A stretch of DNA of 64,000 nt, taken from positions 310,001-374,000 of the forward strand of contig CAVVQV010000006.1 of NCBI GenBank assembly GCA_963750495.1. The letters run 5' to 3'. Position numbers and translations under genes: made by a program. This document shows positions 26,682 to 35,389 of the stretch, one piece after another. The stretch comes from JANLYC01 sp963750495 (lineage in GTDB: Bacteria; Actinomycetota; Actinomycetes; Propionibacteriales; Nocardioidaceae). The notes below the pieces were generated by a model. The model searched no databases and was not told the origin of the DNA. It saw only the letters and a program-made list of their open reading frames with translations. The first letter of the stretch is position 1, and each line of letters starts with the position of its first letter.

Positions 26682-28301
26682 GTGAACCCCAGGCGACGCA
26701 CACGTACAGCACTCGGCGCGGCAGCCGGCCTCCTATCCGCAGCCGCCGGAGTGGGCGCGTCGCTCTTGATCTCGGTCCTTGTGGGGGGTTCGCCCACGCC
26801 CATCACGGCCGTCGGGTCTCGTGTCATCGATGCGACACCCGGCGCCGTGAAGGACTGGGCCGTCAAGAATCTCGGTACCAACGACAAGCCGTTCCTGCTC
26901 GCCGGCATCTTCACCGCGATCGCCGTGCTCGCAGCGTTGACGGGTGTCATCGCCTGGCGCAGCCGCCGGCTGGCACTCGGCCTCACGACCCTGCTCGGTC
27001 TCATCGGGTTCGCGGCGGCTGCCGCCGACCGGACCACCCTGGTGTCGTCGTTCGCGAAGGTACTTCCGGCCATCGTGGCCCTGATCGTCAGTGTCGCGGT
27101 GCTGTGGTGGTTCACGCGTGGCTGGGACAGCAGCGACGTACCCGAGCCCGCCGCCACTCCGGAAGTGCTGCCGGCACCCCTATCGGCTGAGCTGTCGGCT
27201 GAGCTTCCTCGGCCGCGCCGGGAGAACCCTGCTCCGGCCGGGTTCGACCGTCGGGCCTTCCTGGCCGCAGCCATGGTCAGCGGCGCTGTCGCTGTGACCG
27301 GCTACGGCACCAACAAGATCTTCGGCAACCTCGGCGCTCGGTCACGTGACTCGATCACCCTGCCCACCGCTGCCGACGCCGCCGACCCGGTCAAAGCCGG
27401 CTACGGCTTCAACGTCAAGGGGCTGACCCCCTACATCACCCCCAACAAGGACTTCTACCGCGTCGACACCGCCCTGTCGGTCCCCCAGATCGACGCCGGG
27501 AACTGGTCGCTCAAGATCCACGGGCTGGTCGACAAGGAGATCGAGCTCTCCTACGCCGACCTGCTCGACATGCCCCTGATCGAGCGCCGCGTCACCCTGG
27601 CCTGCGTCTCCAACGAGGTCGGCGGCCACTACGCCGGCAACGCGGCCTGGCTCGGGGTGCGGATCTCCGACCTGTTCGCGGAGCTCGGCATCAAGCCTGA
27701 AGCCGACGCGGTGAAATCGACCAGTGTCGACGGCATGACGATCGGCACACCTCTCTCGGCTCTCACGGACGACCGCGAGGCGATGATCGCCATCGGCATG
27801 AACGGCGAGCCACTCCCGTTGGCCCACGGATTCCCCGCACGCATGGTCGTCCCCGGCCTGTACGGGTACGTGTCGGCCACCAAGTGGGTCACCGACCTGG
27901 AGATCACGACGTTCTCCGCGTTCAACGCCTACTGGACCGACCGTGGCTTCTCCGAGCAGGCGCCGATCAAGCTGTTCAGCCGGATCGACGTACCCACGTC
28001 GTTCGCCCAGCTGTCGAAGGGCAGGAACGCGGTGGCCGGCGTCGCCTGGGACCAGAACACCGGCATCTCCAAGGTCGAGGTCCGCGTGGACGGCGGCGGC
28101 TGGCAGCAGGCGAAGCTCGCCGAGCAGGACACGATCGAGACCTGGCGGCAGTGGCTGTACGAGTGGGATGCACCCGCCGGCCAGCACACGATCGAAGTCC
28201 GCGCGACAGACACCGATGGCACGACACAGACTTCCCGGCGGGTTGCGCCTCGACCCGACGGGGCCACTGGATGGCACAGCGTGGCCGTGACCGTCACCTG
28301 A
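26682..28301 (+). CDS. Membrane-anchored molybdopterin-dependent oxidoreductase (sulfite oxidase fold)
   Basis: The product is 539 residues. Residues 10-35, 66-87, 93-110 and 121-143 are hydrophobic, giving about four N-terminal membrane helices. After a Pro-rich linker, a Tat-like stretch DRRAFLAAAMVSGAVAV (about 190-206) precedes the catalytic part. Residues 245-440 form the Mo-cofactor domain, with the molybdenum-ligand Cys in TLACVSNEVGG (about 307). Residues 450-538 are a dimerisation domain of the sulfite-oxidase kind. The extracytoplasmic substrate is unknown. It is followed within 53 bp by the fasciclin lipoprotein gene, and the promoter resembles a SigK site. MobA-type dinucleotide cofactor is not expected for this fold. 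Confidence 0.9.
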   Translation: MNPRRRTRTALGAAAGLLSAAAGVGASLLISVLVGGSPTPITAVGSRVIDATPGAVKDWAVKNLGTNDKPFLLAGIFTAIAVLAALTGVIAWRSRRLALGLTTLLGLIGFAAAAADRTTLVSSFAKVLPAIVALIVSVAVLWWFTRGWDSSDVPEPAATPEVLPAPLSAELSAELPRPRRENPAPAGFDRRAFLAAAMVSGAVAVTGYGTNKIFGNLGARSRDSITLPTAADAADPVKAGYGFNVKGLTPYITPNKDFYRVDTALSVPQIDAGNWSLKIHGLVDKEIELSYADLLDMPLIERRVTLACVSNEVGGHYAGNAAWLGVRISDLFAELGIKPEADAVKSTSVDGMTIGTPLSALTDDREAMIAIGMNGEPLPLAHGFPARMVVPGLYGYVSATKWVTDLEITTFSAFNAYWTDRGFSEQAPIKLFSRIDVPTSFAQLSKGRNAVAGVAWDQNTGISKVEVRVDGGGWQQAKLAEQDTIETWRQWLYEWDAPAGQHTIEVRATDTDGTTQTSRRVAPRPDGATGWHSVAVTVT

Positions 28302-28354
28302 CGGACGCACCACCGGACCGAGGCACCCCCACCCAAGTAAGGAAACCAACCATC

Positions 28355-29023
28355 ATGCGCATCCCTTCAGCCAAGACGTTCGCGGTCACCGCCTGCGCCG
28401 TCGCTCTCCTGGGCGCCGTCGGCTGCTCATCGGACAACAACGACAGCTCCGGTGGCACCGGCACCACGCAGAACACCGACCCGACCACGTCCGCGGCCAA
28501 CGAGACGCCTGACATGTCAGCGCAGCTCGTCGGCTCCGGCTGCGCGGCGTACGCCGACGCCGTTCCTGACGGTCCCGGTTCGGTGTCCGGCATGGCTCAG
28601 GACCCGGTCGCCACCGCGGCGAGCAACAACCCGTTGCTGAAGACGCTGGTTGCCGCCGTCTCCGGTCAGGTCAACCCGAAGGTGAACCTGGTCGACACCC
28701 TCAACGGTGGCGAGTTCACCGTGTTCGCGCCGGTGGACGACGCGTTCGCGAAGCTGCCGAAGGCCACCGTGGCTGCGCTGTCGAAGCCTGCCAACGCCGA
28801 CACGCTGACCAGCATCCTGACCTACCACGTGCTGCCCGGTCAGATCGCCCCGGACATGATCGTCGGCACGCAGACCACGGTCGAGGGTGAGGACCTGAAG
28901 GTCACCGGCTCCGGCGACAACCTGCAGGTCAACGGCGCCAACGTGATCTGTGGTGGCGTCCAGACCGCCAACGCCACGGTCTACCTGATCGACGGCGTCA
29001 TGACCCCGCCCTCGATGTCCTGA
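28355..29023 (+). CDS. Fasciclin-domain lipoprotein (MPT70/MPT83-like)
   Basis: 222 residues. The N-terminus is a lipoprotein signal with lipobox LGAVGC, making Cys26 the lipidated residue. A Ser/Thr/Asn-rich spacer (27-52) leads to one fasciclin domain (about 85-220) with NPKVNLVDTLNGGEFTVFAPVDDAF and LTYHVLPGQIAPD. Two further cysteines (about 63 and 202) could form the disulfide known in MPT70. In mycobacteria MPT70 and MPT83 are the main SigK targets. Here the gene lies between the molybdenum oxidoreductase and sigK. AAGGAAAC is the ribosome binding site. Confidence 0.92.
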   Translation: MRIPSAKTFAVTACAVALLGAVGCSSDNNDSSGGTGTTQNTDPTTSAANETPDMSAQLVGSGCAAYADAVPDGPGSVSGMAQDPVATAASNNPLLKTLVAAVSGQVNPKVNLVDTLNGGEFTVFAPVDDAFAKLPKATVAALSKPANADTLTSILTYHVLPGQIAPDMIVGTQTTVEGEDLKVTGSGDNLQVNGANVICGGVQTANATVYLIDGVMTPPSMS

Positions 29024-29043
29024 TCCCTGGGCATCATCTGGTC

Positions 29044-29071
29044 GAGGGGCTGCCTTCGGGGGCAGCCCCTC
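29044..29071 (+). terminator. Hairpin between fasciclin gene and sigK
   Basis: Perfect 11-bp stem GAGGGGCTGCC / GGCAGCCCCTC with loop TTCGGG, 20 nt after the fasciclin stop. It should end or attenuate transcription before sigK. Confidence 0.8.
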
Positions 29072-29109
29072 ACCGCCGGAATCGACGAGAGAAACACCCT
29101 GGAGCTGCG

Positions 29110-29766
29110 ATGACAACCCTGACCCGGGAACCAGTCGGGAGGCGCCATGCGCCGAACCGGTTGGCCTCGCATGGCAGAGTTGTCGTCATGCCGCCTCCGA
29201 CCCAACGCAACGACGCCCGCGACCTGGTCGCGGTCATGGGCCGGGTGGCGAACGGTGACCAGGACGCGTTTGCCGAGCTGTACGACGCGACGTCGCGATC
29301 GGTGTTCGGCATCGTGCTCCGGGTCCTGCGTGACCGGGCCCAGGCCGAGGAGGTCACCCAGGAGGTCTACGTCGACGCCTGGCGACACGCTGCACGCTTC
29401 GACGGAGCACAGGGATCCGCAGCCACCTGGCTCAACACGATCGCGCACCGCAAGGCTGTCGACCGGGTCCGCTCGGCCGAACGCAGCGCGGCCCGCGACC
29501 AGCGGCACTTCGAGCACGCCGTCGGCATACCCGAGCCGGACGTGTCCGACCTGGTCATGGCACGAGATGACGGGCGCCGGGTCCGAGCCGCCCTGCAGCA
29601 GCTACCTGAAGTGCAACGCACCGCGCTGGAGCTGGCCTACTTCGAAGGCCGGTCGCAGCGCGAAGTGGCCGAGTACCTCAAAGTGCCCCTGGGCACCGTC
29701 AAGACCCGGATCCGTGACGCCATGAAGCGACTACGAACTCACCTAGGAGAGGAGGCACCGACATGA
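29110..29766 (+). CDS. sigK: ECF sigma factor of the SigK family
   Basis: 218 residues from an ATG with GGAG 8 nt upstream; an internal ATG at 29188 (MPPPTQRND) would give the more usual ECF length and cannot be excluded. Sigma region 2 reads ELYDATSRSVFGIVLRVLRDRAQAEEVTQEVYVDAW (about 57-92), and region 4 reads LQQLPEVQRTALELAYFEGRSQREVAEYLKVPLGTVKTRIRDAMKRLR (about 163-210). It is coupled to its anti-sigma factor by an ATGA overlap. The protein has no cysteine, whereas redox-active cysteines have been reported in M. tuberculosis SigK. Confidence 0.9.
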   Translation: MTTLTREPVGRRHAPNRLASHGRVVVMPPPTQRNDARDLVAVMGRVANGDQDAFAELYDATSRSVFGIVLRVLRDRAQAEEVTQEVYVDAWRHAARFDGAQGSAATWLNTIAHRKAVDRVRSAERSAARDQRHFEHAVGIPEPDVSDLVMARDDGRRVRAALQQLPEVQRTALELAYFEGRSQREVAEYLKVPLGTVKTRIRDAMKRLRTHLGEEAPT

Positions 29767-30566
29767 CCGAGCCCCATGACCACGTCGAGGCGTATGCCAT
29801 CAGTGCGCTCTCCGAGGACGAGGCCAGCGCGTTCGCCGCTCACCTGGCCGAGTGCGGTGACTGCCAGGACGAGATGGCGTCACTGACCGCCGTCACCTCT
29901 GCTCTCGCTCAGTCCACCGCGGTCGACCCGCCAACAGGCCTGCGCGCCGCCGTGCTGGCCGAGATCGCCCAGACGCCCCAGCTGTCGGCCGGGGATGGCC
30001 GCACCGAGGCAGCGCCCACGCCCTCGGCACCGTCTCGCGCTGGCGCCGATCCGGTGCCCGTGACAGCCTCCAACGTCGTACCGATGCGTCGCTCGCGGGC
30101 CACGCTGGTCACGTCCCTGCTGGCTGCTGCGGCGATCGTCGCCGCGATCGGCTTCGGCGGCTGGGCGTTGCAGAGCCGTGAGGACGCCAAGGTGGCGACG
30201 ACGGCCGCGAGCCAGCTGACCCAGCTGTTGAGCGCCGATGACGTCCAGACCGTGCCGGGTGTGTCACAGAAGTCCGACCACACGGGCGCCATCGTGATGT
30301 CGCGGAGCGAGGGCAAGGCACTCTTCGTGGCCAACGAGCTGCCGTCGCTGCCGAGCGACCAGGTCTACGAGGCCTGGACGATCAAGGGCTCGGCCGACCC
30401 GGTCCCGGCCGGAACGTTCCGACCGGACGGGTCCTCGCAGGTGATCACGGCACTGCCGGCAGGAGCCTTCCAAGCCGACTCCGTGGCGATCACCGTCGAA
30501 CCCAAGGGCGGTACCGATGCGCCCACCAGCGACGCCGTCGTCACCTTCGTCATGCCCCAGGCCTGA
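29763..30566 (+). CDS. rskA: Anti-sigma-K factor RskA, membrane-spanning
   Basis: 267 residues. The N-terminal cytoplasmic domain has the zinc-binding anti-sigma motif HLAECGDC (His27, Cys31, Cys34). One transmembrane helix spans about 115-137 (LVTSLLAAAAIVAAIGFGGWAL). The outer part (140-265) is the RskA C-terminal domain, with YEAWTIKGSADPVPAGTF and a closing VTFVMPQ strand. RskA-type factors hold the sigma factor at the membrane and release it after stepwise proteolysis. The gene overlaps sigK (ATGA) and is followed by dispersed element B. Confidence 0.93.
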   Translation: MTEPHDHVEAYAISALSEDEASAFAAHLAECGDCQDEMASLTAVTSALAQSTAVDPPTGLRAAVLAEIAQTPQLSAGDGRTEAAPTPSAPSRAGADPVPVTASNVVPMRRSRATLVTSLLAAAAIVAAIGFGGWALQSREDAKVATTAASQLTQLLSADDVQTVPGVSQKSDHTGAIVMSRSEGKALFVANELPSLPSDQVYEAWTIKGSADPVPAGTFRPDGSSQVITALPAGAFQADSVAITVEPKGGTDAPTSDAVVTFVMPQA

Positions 30567-30619
30567 GCACAACCCGCAACCCCCTCTTTTCCCCCCGCTC
30601 GCCAGCTGCCCTGCCTGGC

Positions 30620-30698
30620 CCTCCGCGTTTGCCTAGTTCACAAGCCAGCTGGTTTGTGAACTAGGCAAATCCGCCTTGGGCACCCGGGGTTTGCCTCG
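30620..30698 (+). repeat. 79-bp dispersed palindromic element, copy B
   Basis: CCCTCCGCG, then a 42-bp core whose 20-nt arms TTTGCCTAGTTCACAAGCCA and TGGTTTGTGAACTAGGCAAA pair at 19 of 20 positions, a 20-bp spacer and TTTGCCTC. It lies between the convergent ends of rskA and the WhiB gene, so it could also serve as a bidirectional terminator. Confidence 0.85.
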
Positions 30699-30717
30699 TC
30701 GATGGGGCCCCGCCGCC

Positions 30718-31326
30718 TCACGACACGCGAGAAGTGGCCCGGTGGGGCTCGACGACCTGCTCGAAGGCCTCGAACACCTCATCCATGGTCGGGCGTGGCC
30801 GGGTCTCCTGGTTCACCGGCCGGCACGGCTGACCGCCATTGCGTCCACGCCGCAGCCGCCTCTTGACCGTCGACACCGAGCAGCCCAGTCGCAGCGCCAG
30901 CGCCGCCAACGACTCGTCCGGGTGCTGATCGCGCAGGCGGAGTACGTCGACAGGGCCCCGGGGTACGCGGGCACCCACAAACGCGTCCCAGTCCTCCGAC
31001 TCCACCGTGACCCCGATCATGCGGCGAATGGCAGTCCGCTCCTTCTGGGTCGTACAGGCCACATACCCGGCCACATCGGACTCCGCCACGGCCCAGTACA
31101 GGCAGTCGGCCAGTACAGGGCACACCGAACAGGCCGCTCGCGCCGCCGCCACGAGTCGTTCGTACTTGCGCCACGTCTCCCTGGATACGGTCGAACGCAC
31201 CGGAGGCTCTTCCAGCAGTGGATCCAGATAGAGAGCGATTTCCCGCAGGCAAGGCACCCGCGTGCCCTCTTCGTGCGTAGATGTCCCAGCGGCTGCCGGA
31301 TCGACCATCGTGTTGACCCCCGTCAT
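30718..31326 (-). CDS. WhiB-like iron-sulfur regulator with added C-terminal HTH
   Basis: The product is 202 residues, about twice the usual WhiB length. Four cysteines at 26, 66, 69 and 75 follow the Wbl pattern C-x39-C-x2-C-x5-C that holds a 4Fe-4S cluster. The turn that is normally G[VI]WGG is replaced by VAGYVACTT. After it, residues 130-160 (ESLAALALRLGCSVSTVKRRLRR) form a helix-turn-helix absent from ordinary WhiB proteins. This suggests direct DNA binding in addition to sigma-factor binding. The start ATG and a second ATG six codons later are both possible. Confidence 0.88.
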   Translation of the reverse strand: MTGVNTMVDPAAAGTSTHEEGTRVPCLREIALYLDPLLEEPPVRSTVSRETWRKYERLVAAARAACSVCPVLADCLYWAVAESDVAGYVACTTQKERTAIRRMIGVTVESEDWDAFVGARVPRGPVDVLRLRDQHPDESLAALALRLGCSVSTVKRRLRRGRNGGQPCRPVNQETRPRPTMDEVFEAFEQVVEPHRATSRVS

Positions 31327-31484
31327 GATTCACGACCGTGCCGTGGAGTCCACGAATCGCCCGTCAACGACAAGGACGACTTCTGTGGACAGACCACCGT
31401 GCAAAGGCCCATGGTGCCAGTAAGAGCCGCTGAAGGCGAGTCCCCCGCACCCCCCGAAATCCGGCGTACCTGATCGATGGCTGC

Positions 31485-32279
31485 CTAGCGGGACGCCGTG
31501 ATGTCGAACCAGGCGGCCAGCTCGACGGCAACCCCATCGTCCTGCCAGCTCGCAGTCACCGCATCAGCCGCCTCCTTCACGACATCGGGCGCCTGACCCA
31601 TGGCCACTCCTCGCCCGGCCCACCGCAACATCTCCAGGTCGTTGCGCCCGTCGCCGATCGCGAGGACATCACGCTGAGCCACCCCCAGCTCCGCGGCGAC
31701 ATCAGCCAGGGCCGACGCCTTGGAGACTCCTTCGGGCGCCAGGTCGAGCCAGGCGGTGTAGCCGACGAAGTAGTTCGTGCCGTGCAGACCCAGCTCGCCG
31801 GCCATCGCCACGAACTCCTCGGCAGACTTGCCCTCGTCGCGGATGATGACGCGCGTGACCGGATCGCGCACCAGGTCATCGATCGACTCGAGCCACATCT
31901 GGCCCCTGATCTCGCCCGCTGGGAAGTGCCGGTTGACGCGGTAGCCGCGGCCGACCACCTCGACGGCGACCAGAGCCTCGGGCACGTGCTGGAGCACCGA
32001 CCGGACAGCACGCTCCGCATCGAACGTGACGGCGGTCCGCACCGCGGCCGGGTGGTAGGTGAAGGTGACCGCGCCGTTGCTCGCCACCGCCAGCCCGTCC
32101 GTCAGCCCGAACGTGTCAAGCACTCCGGTGATCCCGTGGACAGACCGACCCGTCGACAGCACCACGTGCACACCACTGTCGCGCACGGCCCGGACAGCAT
32201 TGAGGACCGCCGGGCGCACGCTTTCGTCGAAGTCGACCAGGGTTCCGTCGATGTCGAGAGCGACCAGCTGCGGTCTCAC
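31485..32279 (-). CDS. HAD-family (Cof/YbiV-type) phosphatase
   Basis: 264 residues starting at GTG. HAD motif I is ALDIDGTLVD (7-16), motif II LSTGRS (41-46), motif III Lys near GVSKASA (about 185) and motif IV AIGDGRNDLEML (207-218). The large cap inserted between motifs II and III is the type IIB cap of Cof/YbiV sugar-phosphate phosphatases. It dephosphorylates small metabolites; the substrate is unknown. The gene begins 22 bp after serS on the same strand and is probably cotranscribed with it. Confidence 0.9.
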   Translation of the reverse strand: MRPQLVALDIDGTLVDFDESVRPAVLNAVRAVRDSGVHVVLSTGRSVHGITGVLDTFGLTDGLAVASNGAVTFTYHPAAVRTAVTFDAERAVRSVLQHVPEALVAVEVVGRGYRVNRHFPAGEIRGQMWLESIDDLVRDPVTRVIIRDEGKSAEEFVAMAGELGLHGTNYFVGYTAWLDLAPEGVSKASALADVAAELGVAQRDVLAIGDGRNDLEMLRWAGRGVAMGQAPDVVKEAADAVTASWQDDGVAVELAAWFDITASR

Positions 32280-32301
32280 GCGACCGGCCGGAGTGGAGCC
32301 G

Positions 32302-33576
32302 TCACGCGATGGGCTCAAACGTCGTACGTCCTTGCAGATAAGGCTGTAGCGCCTCCGGAACCCGGACGGACCCATCGGCCTGCTGATGCGTCTCGAGGAT
32401 CGCCACGATCGTGCGCGGTATGGCGACCAGCGTGCCGTTGAGGGTGGCCAACGGGCGGATGCCGTCAGGGAACCGGCCTCGGATGTTGAGCCGACGAGCC
32501 TGGAACTCCGTGCAGTTGGAGGTCGACGTGAGCTCGCGGTATCGGCCTTGCGTCGGAATCCACGCCTCACAGTCGAACTTGCGCTGGGCGGACAGGCCGA
32601 GGTCGCCGGCCGCGGTGTCGATGACCCGGTACGCGAGCCCGAGCTTGTCGAGCCACTCCTTCTCCCAGCCGAGCAGCCGCTCGTGCTCCTTGTACGACTC
32701 CTCGAGCGTCGTGTAGGTGAACATCTCGACCTTGTCGAACCAGTGCACCCGGAAGATCCCGCGGGTGTCCTTGCCGTAGGAGCCCGCCTCCTTGCGGAAG
32801 CACGGGCTGAACGCGACGTACCGGCGCGGGAGCGTCTCGGCGTCGAGGATCTCGTCGGAGTGGTACGCCGCCAACGGCACCTCGGACGTGCCGACGAGGT
32901 AGTAGTCCTCCTCGGGCAGCCGATAGACGTCACCGGCAGCCTGACCGAGGAAGCCCGTGCCCTCCATGGCGCGGGGCTTGACCAGAGCCGGCGGGATCAT
33001 CGTGGTGAAGCCGGCGGCCCTCGCCTGGTCCATCGCCATCATCACCAGCGCGAGCTCGAGGTCGGCCCCGACTCCGGTGAGGTAGTAGAAGCGCGCGCCG
33101 GACACCTTCGCGCCCCGCTCGATGTCGATCGCCCCCAGCCGCTTGCCGAGCTCGACGTGGTCGAGCGGCTCGAAACCCTCGGCCTCGAAGTCGCGCGGCT
33201 CACCGACGTGCTCGAGCACGACGTAGTCGTCCTCGCCACCAGCCGGAGCTTCGGGCGCCGCTAGGTTGGGCAGCAGTGCCATCGACTCGGCAAAAGCCGC
33301 TTCGGCCTCCACCTGGGCTGCCTCGGCTGCCTTGACCTGCTGCGACAGCTCCTTGGTCTGGGTCAGCAGCGCGGCCTTGTCGTCGCCGGTCGCCTGCGCG
33401 ACCTGCTTGCCCATGGCCTTCTGCTGCATGCGTAGCCCCTCGAACGCCGCGATCGATGACCGTCGTGCTTCGTCCAGAGCGAGGATCTGGTCAACCAGGT
33501 CAGGCGACGCCCCGCGTCGCCGTTGCGCTTCACGGGCCGACTCGGGGTCTTGGCGGAGGACACGCAGATCGATCAC
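32302..33576 (-). CDS. serS: Seryl-tRNA synthetase
   Basis: The protein of 424 residues charges tRNA-Ser, two genes for which are in this window. The N-terminal coiled-coil arm that grips the long variable arm spans about 30-110. Class II motif 2 is FSPCFRKEAGSYGKDTRG and motif 3 is NGTLVAIPRTIVAILE near the C-terminus; the TSEVPLAA segment binds serine. I start at the GTG reading VIDLRVLRQDPE, preceded by GAGGGG. An upstream in-frame ATG would add 42 low-quality residues. Confidence 0.97.
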   Translation of the reverse strand: MIDLRVLRQDPESAREAQRRRGASPDLVDQILALDEARRSSIAAFEGLRMQQKAMGKQVAQATGDDKAALLTQTKELSQQVKAAEAAQVEAEAAFAESMALLPNLAAPEAPAGGEDDYVVLEHVGEPRDFEAEGFEPLDHVELGKRLGAIDIERGAKVSGARFYYLTGVGADLELALVMMAMDQARAAGFTTMIPPALVKPRAMEGTGFLGQAAGDVYRLPEEDYYLVGTSEVPLAAYHSDEILDAETLPRRYVAFSPCFRKEAGSYGKDTRGIFRVHWFDKVEMFTYTTLEESYKEHERLLGWEKEWLDKLGLAYRVIDTAAGDLGLSAQRKFDCEAWIPTQGRYRELTSTSNCTEFQARRLNIRGRFPDGIRPLATLNGTLVAIPRTIVAILETHQQADGSVRVPEALQPYLQGRTTFEPIA

Positions 33577-33703
33577 CCCCTCAGCGTATCGATCCGGCCG
33601 CGCACGGTTCACCCTGGTTTCGCCCCGGCTGCCGGAGGCGGCCCAGGTCCGGCGGAGGGGTGCCGTTGGTACGCCCGCGTCCCCGTAGCGCCCGGACGGC
33701 ATA

Positions 33704-33709
33704 CTGTGC
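33704..33709 (+). promoter_or_regulatory. -10 box upstream of the PAP2-lipid kinase gene
   Basis: TACTGT about 37 nt before the GTG start gives a roughly 30-nt leader with GAGAAG as a weak ribosome binding site. Confidence 0.4.
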
Positions 33710-33746
33710 GAGTCCCACCCTGCCGTTCCCGACCCCGAGAAGACCT

Positions 33747-35318
33747 GTGACCGATTCCCGCGCTGAGCAGCGCGCTGCGCTCATCGCCGTGGCGTTGGCG
33801 GCTCCGATCGCGCTGCTCACGTTCCTCGTGGCGGTGCGGTGGGGTCCGCTGATGACGTTCGACCGAGACATCGTGCGCTCGTGGAACGGCTCGGTCACGG
33901 CGACCGCGTGGGCCGACTTCTTCACCGCGGTAGCCAGGATCAGCCAGCCATGGACCGGACGACTGGTCCTGCTCGTAGTGGCGGTGCTGCTCACAGTGCG
34001 GGGCGAACGGCGGGTGCCGCTGTGGATCCTGACGGTGCTCGTGACCACGGCGGCGTCGTGGTCGATCCTGAAACAACTCGTAGCGCGGCCGCGTCCGGAC
34101 GTACCTGCACAGATCGGTGGCTGGTCGTTCCCTTCCGGTCACGCCACCGAGATCGCCGCCACGATGGGCCTGCTGATCGTGCTCACCATGCAACGGGTAC
34201 GACGACGGCGACTTCGGCGCGGACTGATCGCGGTGTGGATCGTGATCGGCGCACTGGTCGGCGCTGACCGGGTCTTCGTCGGGGCGCACTACCCGAGTGA
34301 CGTGGTGGCCGGCTGGCTGCTCGGTGGCCTGATCGTCTTCACGGTGTCCGCGCTCTTCGGTGTCGTCGACACCGACCCCGAGCCACCGACCGAACGTCCG
34401 CTGTCGACGATGCCCCAGGAGCTCCGCACGCTGGCGATCATCCTCAACCCGATCAAGATCCCCGACGCCGACGCGTTCAAGGTGCGCGTCGGGCTGGCGG
34501 CACGGGCAGCTGGTTGGGACGAGCCGCTGTGGTTCGAGACCACGGTCGACGACGCGGGGGCCTCGATGGCCCGCGCCGCGGTCGCCGCCGGAGCCGATGT
34601 GATCGCCGCGGCCGGTGGAGACGGAACGGTACGTGTCGTCTGCGCGGAGATGGCGGGCACCGGGGTCCCCGTCGGGGTGATCCCGGCCGGCACCGGCAAC
34701 CTGCTCGCCCGCAACCTCGGCATTCCACTGAGCCAGGACGAGGCCGTCGACACCGTGATCCACGGTCAGGATCGGGCGATCGACGTCGTCGCGGTCGAGG
34801 GGGACAACCTCGACAAGACCCGGTTCGTCGTGATGGCCGGGCTCGGGCTCGACGCTGCCATCATGGCCGGTGCTCCCGACGCCCTCAAGGCGCGACTCGG
34901 TTGGACGGCATACGTCGTGGCCGGCGCCCGACACCTGCGCTACCCGGCCGTCCGCGTCGACATCAGCATCGACGGTGCCAAGCCAGTACGCCGACGGGCA
35001 CGCACCGTCGTGATCGGAAACGTGGGCCTGCTCCAGGCCGGTATTCCGCTCCTCCCGGACGCCCTGATCGACGACGGCCTCCTCGACGTGGTGGTGATCG
35101 CTCCGCGCCGACTGTTCGGTTGGGTGCCGTTGGCGCTTCGCGTCTTCACCCGGGGCAAGCGCACCGACGAGCTCCTCGGCCGCTTCACCGGCCGCTCGGT
35201 GATGCTGACCGTGCCCAACGCCACACCGCGGCAGCTCGACGGCGACACCGTCGGGCCGGGGACCGAGCTGCGCGCCAGCATCGAACCCGGGCTGCTCCTG
35301 GTGCGCGTCCCGCGCTGA
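33747..35318 (+). CDS. PAP2 phosphatase - diacylglycerol/lipid kinase fusion
   Basis: 523 residues with two enzyme domains. Residues 1-210 are a membrane PAP2 phosphatase with about five helices and the three signature motifs: KQLVARPRP (about 112), PSGHAT (about 131) and RVFVGAHYPSDV (about 175). Residues 225-523 are a DAGK/LCB5-type lipid kinase with the nucleotide loop AAAGGDGTVRV (about 288) and PAGTGNLLARN (about 312). One half removes and the other adds a phosphate on lipid substrates, so the protein could interconvert phosphatidate-like and diacylglycerol-like lipids at the membrane. GTG start; divergent from serS. Confidence 0.9.
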   Translation: MTDSRAEQRAALIAVALAAPIALLTFLVAVRWGPLMTFDRDIVRSWNGSVTATAWADFFTAVARISQPWTGRLVLLVVAVLLTVRGERRVPLWILTVLVTTAASWSILKQLVARPRPDVPAQIGGWSFPSGHATEIAATMGLLIVLTMQRVRRRRLRRGLIAVWIVIGALVGADRVFVGAHYPSDVVAGWLLGGLIVFTVSALFGVVDTDPEPPTERPLSTMPQELRTLAIILNPIKIPDADAFKVRVGLAARAAGWDEPLWFETTVDDAGASMARAAVAAGADVIAAAGGDGTVRVVCAEMAGTGVPVGVIPAGTGNLLARNLGIPLSQDEAVDTVIHGQDRAIDVVAVEGDNLDKTRFVVMAGLGLDAAIMAGAPDALKARLGWTAYVVAGARHLRYPAVRVDISIDGAKPVRRRARTVVIGNVGLLQAGIPLLPDALIDDGLLDVVVIAPRRLFGWVPLALRVFTRGKRTDELLGRFTGRSVMLTVPNATPRQLDGDTVGPGTELRASIEPGLLLVRVPR

Positions 35319-35389
35319 TCCGCGGCTGATCCGCAGCCCATCCGGCGAGCCATGGCCGCGCATCTCGCGTGGGCGACTTACGCTCGGGC

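Noticed and set aside
29127..29152. GGAAC-type ECF promoter inside the start of sigK
   Set aside because: GGAAC is present, but no CGTT-like -10 follows at 16-17 bp.
33609..35363. A 584-codon open frame antisense to the PAP2-lipid kinase gene
   Set aside because: No domain, no start signal, composition of a shadow frame.
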